From Candidatus Lutacidiplasma silvani (GTDB taxonomy: Archaea; Thermoplasmatota; Thermoplasmata; Lutacidiplasmatales; UBA184), in contig JAKIVZ010000001.1 in assembly GCA_022750295.1 (NCBI GenBank), positions 197,651 to 261,650 of the forward strand: 64,000 bases of DNA, in the 5' to 3' direction. The notes under the pieces are model-generated. The model was not told where the DNA came from and made no database searches. It saw only the letters and a list, made by a program, of their open reading frames with translations. Shown one piece after another: positions 37,731 to 44,591 of this stretch. The position numbers were made by a program, and so were the translations under genes. The number at the start of each line of letters is the position of its first letter. Within the stretch, counting starts at the first letter, position 1.

Positions 37731-39509
37731 ATGACCTCCCCCGCGACGTCGTCCGGCCGCCCCGACGCATCGACCACCGCCCCTTCTGAGGCGGACGCCG
37801 GGCGGTTCCTTGTCGCTGCCGAGGGGAAGCTCCTCGACCTCTACATCGAGACGTCGAAGGTCGAGTGGGTTTACAACACGTACATCACCGCCGACACCGA
37901 GTTCCTGAGCGCGAAGGCGAACGCGCGGTACCTGCGCGAATCCGCCCAGTACGCGAAATCCACGGTTCACTGGGACCCGAAGCGACTCTCCCCGGTCGAC
38001 GCCCGCAAGGCGCTCCTCCTCCGTCTCGGCCAGCCGCTCGCCGCCCCGGACGACCCGAAGGCGGCCGGCGAGCTCACCGGGATCGTCGCGGAGATCCAGG
38101 GGATGTACGCGAAGGGCCGCTACACTCCGAAGGGACACTCGGGGTCGCTGGACCTCGAGGCGCTCTCGAAGATCCTTCGGGAGAGCCGCGACCCGGGCGA
38201 GATGCTCGACGTCTGGACGGGCTGGCACACGATCTCCCGCCCGATCAAGGCCGGATACGTCCGGTTCGTGGAGCTCGGAAACCAGGGCGCCCGGGACGCC
38301 GGATTCGGCGACCTCGGGGAGATGTGGCGCGCCAAGTACGACCAGACTCCGGAGGAGTTCTCCCGGACGGTCGAAGGGCTCTGGCAGCAGGTTGCGCCCC
38401 TCTACAAGGAACTCCACGCGTACGTCCGACGGAAGCTCCGCGAGGCGTACGGCGACACGGTCGTCCCGAAGGACGGCCCGGTCCCGGCGCATCTGTTCGG
38501 CAACATGTGGGCCCAGAGCTGGGAGCACCTGTTCCCGATGCTCGCACCGGCCGGCGCCGACCCCGGCTTCGACCTCACCCCAATCCTCCAGAGCCGCAAC
38601 ACCGACCCCGTCGGGATGGTGAAGTACGCCGAGCGGTTCTTCGTCTCGCTCGGCCTCGACCCGCTCCCGTCGTCGTTCTGGGAGCGGTCGATGCTCTCCC
38701 GTCCCCGGGACCGGGACGTCGTGTGCCACGCGAGCGCGTGGGACGTCGACGGCGACAACGACCTCCGGATCAAGATGTGCATCGACATCACCCAGGAGGA
38801 ATTCCACGTCATCCACCACGAGCTCGGCCACAACTACTACCAGCGCGCGTACCGCGAGCAGCCGTACCTCTTCCGCGACGGCGCCCACGACGGGTTCCAC
38901 GAGGCGGTCGGCGACACGATCTCCCTCTCCGTCACGCCGGAGTACCTGAAGGCGGTCGGTCTCCTCGAGACCGTCCCCGGCCCCGAGAAGGACCTCGGCC
39001 TGCTCCTCCACAAGGCGCTCGAGAAGGTCGCGTTCCTCCCGTTCGCGCTCCTGATCGACCGGTGGCGGTGGGACGTCTTCTCCGGCAAGGTGGCGCCGGA
39101 CGAGTACAACGCGAGCTGGTGGCGCCTCCGGCGGGAGTACCAGGGGATGGTCGCCCCGGTCCCGCGGACCGAGGTCGACTTCGACCCCGGCGCGAAGTTC
39201 CACGTGCCGGCGAACACGCCGTACATGCGGTACTTCCTCGCCGCCATCCTCCAGTTCCAGTTCCACCGGGGGCTCGCGAAAGCGCTCGGATGGTCCGGCC
39301 CGATCCACCGGTGCTCGATCTACGACCAGAAAGAGGCGGGGAAGCGGCTCAACGCGATGCTCGAGATGGGCGCGAGCCGACCCTGGCCGGACGCCCTCGA
39401 GGCGGTCACCGGCGAGCGGGCGATGGACGGGACCGCGATCCGGGAGTACTTCCGTCCGCTCGAAGAGTGGCTCAAGAAGGAGAACCGGTCGGCGCCGGTC
39501 GGCTGGTAA
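37731..39509 (+). CDS. M2-family (ACE-type) zinc peptidase
   Basis: M2 enzymes are peptidyl-dipeptidases related to angiotensin-converting enzyme. The 592-residue protein has HHELGHNYYQRAYR, with zinc ligands H363 and H367 and catalytic E364, and the third-ligand segment DGFHEAVGDTISLSVTPEYL, which follows the ACE pattern closely. GNMWAQSWEHLF, TEVDFDPGAKFHVP and a C-terminal YILAAILQFQFH-like helix (YFLAAILQFQFHRG) also match. No signal peptide is seen, so it is probably cytoplasmic. The sequence starts 21 bp after ribH but is functionally unrelated to it. The substrate is unknown. Confidence 0.9.
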   Translation: MTSPATSSGRPDASTTAPSEADAGRFLVAAEGKLLDLYIETSKVEWVYNTYITADTEFLSAKANARYLRESAQYAKSTVHWDPKRLSPVDARKALLLRLGQPLAAPDDPKAAGELTGIVAEIQGMYAKGRYTPKGHSGSLDLEALSKILRESRDPGEMLDVWTGWHTISRPIKAGYVRFVELGNQGARDAGFGDLGEMWRAKYDQTPEEFSRTVEGLWQQVAPLYKELHAYVRRKLREAYGDTVVPKDGPVPAHLFGNMWAQSWEHLFPMLAPAGADPGFDLTPILQSRNTDPVGMVKYAERFFVSLGLDPLPSSFWERSMLSRPRDRDVVCHASAWDVDGDNDLRIKMCIDITQEEFHVIHHELGHNYYQRAYREQPYLFRDGAHDGFHEAVGDTISLSVTPEYLKAVGLLETVPGPEKDLGLLLHKALEKVAFLPFALLIDRWRWDVFSGKVAPDEYNASWWRLRREYQGMVAPVPRTEVDFDPGAKFHVPANTPYMRYFLAAILQFQFHRGLAKALGWSGPIHRCSIYDQKEAGKRLNAMLEMGASRPWPDALEAVTGERAMDGTAIREYFRPLEEWLKKENRSAPVGW

Positions 39510-39539
39510 CGACCGGGCGGGTCGATCGCCCCGGCCTCG

Positions 39540-39923
39540 TCAGCCGAGCCAGTTCCAGAAGTCGTCGCGCCAGTAGTCGACGGGCTCCTCGAGCCGCCGG
39601 AGCGGAACGAGCTTCAGGCCGTTCCCTTCGGCCGACTTGAGCCGCGCGTGGAGTTGCTCGGGGGTCTCGTCGGAAAGGTCGTCGAGGAGCCGACCGAGTT
39701 CCTTGTGGAGTCCGAAGTCGAGGACCCGCTCGGGATGGCGGATGACGAGGCGGAAGTGGTACTGCCCCGGACTCGTCTCGATCCGGAGGATCTGCCACTG
39801 CAGCTGCTCCTGGCGGGACCGACCGAGCTCGAACCCCGCCAGGTTCCCCAGCGCCGTGGCGATGAAGATTTCGTCGGCGAGGCCCGGACGGAGATGGAGG
39901 CCGACCTCGAGACCCTTCGACAC
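39540..39923 (-). CDS. Conserved-looking hypothetical protein, 127 residues
   Basis: The protein starts at a GTG (39923) with a TATA box 25 bp upstream. It is a mixed alpha/beta soluble protein with QWQILRIETSPGQYHFRLVI and FGLHKELGRLLDDLSDETPEQ segments, ending in an aromatic DYWRDDFWNWLG. There is no Cys, no membrane helix and no motif that I recognise. It is convergent with the M2 peptidase gene. Confidence 0.65.
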   Translation of the reverse strand: MSKGLEVGLHLRPGLADEIFIATALGNLAGFELGRSRQEQLQWQILRIETSPGQYHFRLVIRHPERVLDFGLHKELGRLLDDLSDETPEQLHARLKSAEGNGLKLVPLRRLEEPVDYWRDDFWNWLG

Positions 39924-39941
39924 GATCCCGAAACCCGCCGA

Positions 39942-39953
39942 CGGTTAAATCCG
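39942..39953 (-). promoter_or_regulatory. TATA box for the 127-residue gene
   Basis: Minus-strand GGATTTAACCGT is centred 25 bp before the GTG at 39923; this fixes the leaderless start. Confidence 0.5.
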
Positions 39954-40057
39954 AGCCGGGGGCCCGGGAACTCCCGGGCCCGGGGCGAATCCATCGTGGT
40001 TCCGGAGAGGTGCCGCCGTGCCGTCTTGTACCGGAACCCCGTCGGGGAGGTGCGGAC

Positions 40058-40294
40058 ATGGTGGGGAACCCCCCGAGCCCGACACCGTGGCGGTACCTGA
40101 CGACGCTCGCCGCCAGCCTCGCGCTGACGCTACTCGCGCAGTTTCTCGTCTGGGAACCGTGGTTCGGTGTGCCGTGGCTTCTCGTGCTCGCTTTGACCGG
40201 GATCGGGGTGGTTCTTCTGGGGGGTACGGTCGTTCTTCTCTACCGGGACGACGAAGTTCGGGCCCGCACGCGTTCGATCTTCGGCGGCGGCTGA
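40058..40294 (+). CDS. Small two-helix membrane protein
   Basis: From the ATG at 40058, preceded by GGGGAGGTGCGGAC, the protein has 78 residues. There are two hydrophobic helices (LTTLAASLALTLLAQFLVW and PWLLVLALTGIGVVLLGGTVVLL) and a short charged C-terminus. No family is recognised. It is convergent with the MoxR operon, whose last gene ends 64 bp downstream. Confidence 0.6.
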   Translation: MVGNPPSPTPWRYLTTLAASLALTLLAQFLVWEPWFGVPWLLVLALTGIGVVLLGGTVVLLYRDDEVRARTRSIFGGG

Positions 40295-40358
40295 GCGAAC
40301 GGAGTTTCTCGGCTCGACCCGCGGCCGGGTCGTCGGTCCGGAGGGGCGAGACCCGGGG

Positions 40359-41249
40359 CTACCGTCCGGTGTTCGAGCTGGGGACGGCCGCGGGGTGTGC
40401 TGCTCGATCGCGGGGGGAATTCGCCGGGCGTCGCCGCCACGGGAGTCGGGTCCAGGGTCTCGCGAGCGCCACGACCCGAATGGCCACGACGGTCGCAAGC
40501 GTTGCGACCGCGAGCCCGAGGAGCGCGTACGTCGGCGCCCGAGCGGCGACGAGCTCGAACACCGCGACGGCGTCGACGGCGACGAACACCGGCACGAGGA
40601 CCGACACGGCGTCCCGCCCGCTCGCGGCGCCCTTCACGGGCTCCGGCAGGAACAGTGCGAGGAACGCTCCGACGATCGAGAGCAACATCAGGAGCGCGAA
40701 CGTCGGGTCGGTCACGGTCTGGAGCGGAAGAGAGGCCGACCGGCTCCCGAGGAGCAGGCTGCCGATCGCGCCCACCTGGCTCGAGGTCGTGGCCCCCATC
40801 GCGACCGCGAACGCCCCCGGGGTCGGCACGGTGCCGGCCCCGGCGATCGCGGAGAGGGCGGCCCGCATCGTCAGGAGGTCGACGAGCCCGAGGAACGTCA
40901 GCGGGAGGGTCAGTGCGGCGTCCCGACGCGTCCGGACGATGGCGGCGGCGAAGGCGACCGGCGAAGCGAGCGCGACCCCTCCGAAGATCGCCATCCCGAC
41001 CGAGCCGGTCGCGAAGTTGGCCGGCGCCGCGGTGAGGAAACCGGCCGCGAGCGCCCCCGCCGGGGCCGCCCACGGGAGGAGGGAGCCTCGGGCGGGCAGG
41101 CACGTCACGAGCGGAAGGGCGGTCAGCGCCGCCCCGAGGACGGCCCACCCGGAGACCTGGCGGAGGGAGATCAGGGCGAACGCGAACAGGTAAGCGAATA
41201 CCGGGACCGCCAACCACGCCGCCGGGGCCCGCGTCTCGGGCTCGCTCAC
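40359..41249 (-). CDS. Multi-pass membrane protein, last gene of the MoxR/DUF58 operon
   Basis: The 296-residue protein starts at a GTG that overlaps the DUF58 stop (GTGA). About eight hydrophobic helices are visible (for example WLAVPVFAYLFAFALISL, FALLMLLSIVGAFLALFL, VSVLVPVFVAVDAVAVFELV), ending in a basic Arg-rich tail. No known family motif is seen. By position it probably works with the MoxR-DUF58 pair in envelope assembly or maturation. Confidence 0.7.
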   Translation of the reverse strand: MSEPETRAPAAWLAVPVFAYLFAFALISLRQVSGWAVLGAALTALPLVTCLPARGSLLPWAAPAGALAAGFLTAAPANFATGSVGMAIFGGVALASPVAFAAAIVRTRRDAALTLPLTFLGLVDLLTMRAALSAIAGAGTVPTPGAFAVAMGATTSSQVGAIGSLLLGSRSASLPLQTVTDPTFALLMLLSIVGAFLALFLPEPVKGAASGRDAVSVLVPVFVAVDAVAVFELVAARAPTYALLGLAVATLATVVAIRVVALARPWTRLPWRRRPANSPRDRAAHPAAVPSSNTGR

Positions 41250-42565
41250 GCGACCCCCTGGGCGCGGAGCCGGGAGTACGTGGTGAGGACCTGGACCGTC
41301 GCGCCCCGCCGGTCGTATGGGAACACCGGGATTCCCTGGGACCGCATCTTCGCGATCCCCCGGTGAAGGCTCGCGGTCTCCTCCGCCTCCGCCCACTTCC
41401 ACGCCGACGCCGCCGGGTGGGTCGCGGGGAGGTCGACGTACATCTGCGCCCGGTTCGGGGGAAACAGGTACAGCCGATGGCCCCGGGCGCGGAATCTCGC
41501 GTACGCCGCGGTGAGCGGGTCGAGGGGGCCGTCCATCGCCGTGAACGCGAGGACGTGGGTGTTCCGGACGAGCCGTTGGGTGCAGACGTCGAGAGCGCCC
41601 GGAAGGTCGAACGTGCCGGGCTGGGTCCGGAGGTAGGCCAGGTTCTCCGCCATCCGGCGGAAGTGGACCTCCCCGCGGCTGGGTCGGAGGTATTGGCGAG
41701 GCTTGTCGGCGTGGGTGAGGAGGCCCACGCGGTCTTCCCCGGTTCGGGCGACGGCGGCCACGACGAGGGCGGCGGCCTCGACCGCCCGATCGAGCGCATT
41801 CTCGCCGGGCAACCCGGCGGCCATCGCCGGAGTGATGTCGAGGAGGAGGACGAACTCCTGCCGACTCTCCTGGTCGAACTCCCGGACGTACCATTGCCCG
41901 GGCCGAGATCGTTTCCACGCGACGTGGCGGAGGTCGTCGTCGAGCTGGTAGGGCCGCAGCGCACGGAACTCGGTGCCGAATCCCCGACGTCGGAGGGCGA
42001 GCTGGCCCTGCACCCGGGTCAGGAGCGCCGGGGTGATCCGGTGGGTCCGGGCGATGGGAGCCGGCGGGACCACGCGGATCGGGCGGTTCGTCGACGGGAG
42101 CGTCCACTGGACCCACGCGAGCTGGTGCGGGGAGTCGACGGTGACGGCCACGGGGCCGACGACATGGCTCCCACGGTTCGTGGCGCGAAGCCCGTACCGG
42201 AGCCGGACCGTTTCGCCCGGGGACCAGCGGCGCCGTTCGCTCGCCCGTCCGGCGATCCGAACGAGTGAGCGCGGGACGAGGTCGCCAACCTCCGCCACGA
42301 CGGGCCGGTCGCCGGTGTACCGGACGGTCACCTCGACCGTGAACTGCGAGCCGGGCGAGGCGGCATGGGGGATCTCGGTCCGGGCCGCCTCGAACGGGAC
42401 GGTCGTCGAGGTCGGAGGGACCAGGTGGAACGCCAGGAGTTCGACAGCCAGCGCGGCGAAGCAGGCGATCGCCCCGGCGAGGATCAGGAGGTTCAGCGTG
42501 TACGCCCCGATCAGGAGCCCTCCGGTCCCGGCCCCGAGGGCGACCCAGCCCCGTCGCGAGATCAC
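41246..42565 (-). CDS. DUF58-domain protein (von Willebrand A-like) with two N-terminal membrane helices
   Basis: The 439-residue protein has two hydrophobic helices at the start, a beta-rich segment (YTGDRPVVAEVGDL), then the DUF58 signature FRALRPYQLDDDLRHVAWKRSRPGQWYVREFD-type block (seen in parts) and a VWA-like half with LLLDITPAMAAG (MIDAS-like D-x-(S/T)-x-(S/A) pattern incomplete). DUF58 proteins are standard partners of MoxR ATPases. It ends in overlap with the downstream membrane protein. Confidence 0.88.
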   Translation of the reverse strand: MISRRGWVALGAGTGGLLIGAYTLNLLILAGAIACFAALAVELLAFHLVPPTSTTVPFEAARTEIPHAASPGSQFTVEVTVRYTGDRPVVAEVGDLVPRSLVRIAGRASERRRWSPGETVRLRYGLRATNRGSHVVGPVAVTVDSPHQLAWVQWTLPSTNRPIRVVPPAPIARTHRITPALLTRVQGQLALRRRGFGTEFRALRPYQLDDDLRHVAWKRSRPGQWYVREFDQESRQEFVLLLDITPAMAAGLPGENALDRAVEAAALVVAAVARTGEDRVGLLTHADKPRQYLRPSRGEVHFRRMAENLAYLRTQPGTFDLPGALDVCTQRLVRNTHVLAFTAMDGPLDPLTAAYARFRARGHRLYLFPPNRAQMYVDLPATHPAASAWKWAEAEETASLHRGIAKMRSQGIPVFPYDRRGATVQVLTTYSRLRAQGVA

Positions 42566-42583
42566 CGACGCACCCGCTCGGCG

Positions 42584-43615
42584 TTACCGGGGGGCCTTCA
42601 CGGCCTCGGCCCGACGCTCGATGACCTCGCGGAGGAGCGGTTCGACCCCGTTCGTGCCGGCGACGTACCGCTGGGCGAGGAGGTCGGGGTGGAGCAGGAT
42701 CCGGTGGTTGAGGACCTCGAAGACGATGCTCTTCACGTCGCCGGGGGTCACGTACGACCGGCCGGCGAGAAGGGCGGCCGCCTTCGCCGCCCGCAGGAAC
42801 TGGACCCCGGCCCTCGGGGAGGCGCCCATCAGGATCCGCGGGTCTTCCCGCGTGCTCCGGATCAGCTGCATCACGAAGTCGAGGACCTCCGGGGTCATCC
42901 GGACCTCGAGCGCCTCCTGGCGGAGCCGCTCGAGGGTGCCGGCGTCGAGCGGGAGGCCGGACGCCTGCGCGACCGGGGCGTCGCTGTGCCGCTGGAGGAG
43001 CGTCCGCTCATCGGCCTCGCTCGGGTATCCCATCAGGATCCGGAAGAGGAACCGGTCGAGCTCCGCCTCGGGGAGCGGGTACGTCCCCTCCTGCTCGATC
43101 GGGTTCTCGGTGGCGATGACGATGAACGGGCTCGGCAACGGGTAGCCGATCCCGTCGACGGTCACCTGGCGTTCCTGCATCGCCTCGAGGAGCGCCGACT
43201 GGACCTTCGGCGGCGCCCGGTTGATCTCGTCGGCGAGGATCACGTTCGCGAACACGGGGCCGCGCCGGTACTCGAACTGCTGGTTGACCGGGTTGAGGAC
43301 GACGGTCCCGACGATGTCGGACGGGAGCATGTCCGGCGTGAACTGGATCCGCTTGAACGAGAGCGAGAGCGCCGCGGCGAACCGCCGCACCAGCATCGTC
43401 TTGGCAATTCCCGGGACCCCCTCGAGGAGAACGTGGCCCTCGCTGCACAGCGCGATCGCGAGCGCCCGTACGGTGACGTCGGACCCGATCACCGACTCGC
43501 CGACCGACCGGCAGAGCCGGTCGAGGACGGTCGGAGCGTCGGACGACCCGGGGGCCGGGGCGACGGGGACGTTCGGGACGGTCGGAGCGGGTGCGGTTCG
43601 GTCGGTTGCCTTCAT
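42584..43615 (-). CDS. MoxR-family AAA+ ATPase
   Basis: The 343-residue chaperone-like ATPase has Walker A LLEGVPGIAKTMLVR, a sensor/insert block QFTPDMLPSDIVGT, Walker B VILADEINRAPPKVQSALLEAMQE, and the lid PEAELDRFLFRI and SPRAGVQFLRAAKAAALL. The ATG at 43615 overlaps the end of the preceding gene, and DUF58 follows 18 bp later. MoxR proteins prepare metal- or fold-dependent partner proteins carrying VWA domains. Confidence 0.93.
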   Translation of the reverse strand: MKATDRTAPAPTVPNVPVAPAPGSSDAPTVLDRLCRSVGESVIGSDVTVRALAIALCSEGHVLLEGVPGIAKTMLVRRFAAALSLSFKRIQFTPDMLPSDIVGTVVLNPVNQQFEYRRGPVFANVILADEINRAPPKVQSALLEAMQERQVTVDGIGYPLPSPFIVIATENPIEQEGTYPLPEAELDRFLFRILMGYPSEADERTLLQRHSDAPVAQASGLPLDAGTLERLRQEALEVRMTPEVLDFVMQLIRSTREDPRILMGASPRAGVQFLRAAKAAALLAGRSYVTPGDVKSIVFEVLNHRILLHPDLLAQRYVAGTNGVEPLLREVIERRAEAVKAPR

Positions 43616-44220
43616 GGGGTGAATCCAAGACTCGTAAGCTGGCGGTCGACGACGGAGAGCCGTTCCGAGAGCCGGGCCTGGAACCGGGCCCGCGACGACT
43701 CCTGGGTCCGCCAGAAGTCCCATCGAAGCGGGCTCCCCGTCTCGAGGGCGACCGCCCAGACGATCAGCGAGTTGAGCGCGTCCCGGCTCTGCCTCAGCCC
43801 CTTCGGATCCGGGAGGCCGAGGCGGCGGGCCGACCCATCGGTCCAGGGGATCGTCCGGAGGTGGCAGTGGGACTTCGCGTCCACGGCCCGGTCGAGACGC
43901 TCGAACGTCGTGTCGAGGACCTCGGAGTACGCGCCGTTCCGGAGCGCGACGTAGGTTCGGGAGACGGGGTCACCGTCGGGGGCCCGCTCCGCCGGTTCGC
44001 TCCTCCGTCGGACCGGCTCCCGGCTGGGCCGCCCGGCGACCCAGAGAACGAAGGCGAGGAGGAGCAGGAGGACGGGAATTCCGACCCGCGGGTCCGAGAG
44101 AAGGTCGAGGAGTTCCGAAACTAGGGTTGCCAGGGCGATTCCTCCTCCACGGGTTCCATCGCTTCGTCGCGCTTCGGGGCCGGGGCCGCGTCGAGGCTCG
44201 GGGTGACGTACAACCGCCAC
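43612..44220 (-). CDS. Single-pass membrane protein of the MoxR operon
   Basis: The soluble part (TYVALRNGAYSEVLDTTFERLDRAV to LSVVDRQL) follows one membrane helix (GIPVLLLLLAFVLWVAG). No family is recognised. The given start is a GTG at 44220, which would overlap the upstream gene by 100 bp and add a low-complexity Pro/Arg/Gly stretch. A CTG at 44133, 7 nt after GGAGGAGG, gives a neater start just before the membrane helix; no ATG or GTG lies in between. The start is therefore unresolved. Confidence 0.6.
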   Translation of the reverse strand: MAVVRHPEPRRGPGPEARRSDGTRGGGIALATLVSELLDLLSDPRVGIPVLLLLLAFVLWVAGRPSREPVRRRSEPAERAPDGDPVSRTYVALRNGAYSEVLDTTFERLDRAVDAKSHCHLRTIPWTDGSARRLGLPDPKGLRQSRDALNSLIVWAVALETGSPLRWDFWRTQESSRARFQARLSERLSVVDRQLTSLGFTP

Positions 44221-44591
44221 ATCGGCTCGGCGCTGTACAGGCTCTGGAGCAGCTCGAGCACTTCGTCCCCCGCCTCCGGAGCCGGACCGGTCCCGAACCG
44301 GGCGGGCGCGTACAGGGCGTAGAGCCGGTCGAAGAAGTCGAGGAGCGGGGCCATCTCCGGCGTGAATCCCCGGTCGACGATCTCCTCGTGGGAGAACCCC
44401 TCGGGGATCGCCGTACCGTAGGCGCGTGCCAGGTCTTCGAGGACCTTCGGATACGCGTACCGGAGGGCCCCCGGCACGTCCCCCCGGACGAGGTGGCGCT
44501 TCGCCTCGGTCAAGACCGGAACCTCGACGGCCCGGATCCGGTCGACGACGATGGGCTCCGGGCCGTCGTCCGGACGGGATCTCCAGCTCAT
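44121..44591 (-). CDS. DUF4129-like protein of the MoxR operon
   Basis: The 156-residue protein starts at an ATG that overlaps the surface protein stop (ATGA). The segment ALRYAYPKVLEDLARAYG, then GFSHEEIVDRG and LLDFFDRLYALYAPARFG, matches the general pattern of DUF4129, a domain usually found beside transglutaminase-like and MoxR/DUF58 genes. The match is by eye and tentative. It has no membrane helix and an acidic tail. Confidence 0.6.
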   Translation of the reverse strand: MSWRSRPDDGPEPIVVDRIRAVEVPVLTEAKRHLVRGDVPGALRYAYPKVLEDLARAYGTAIPEGFSHEEIVDRGFTPEMAPLLDFFDRLYALYAPARFGTGPAPEAGDEVLELLQSLYSAEPMWRLYVTPSLDAAPAPKRDEAMEPVEEESPWQP

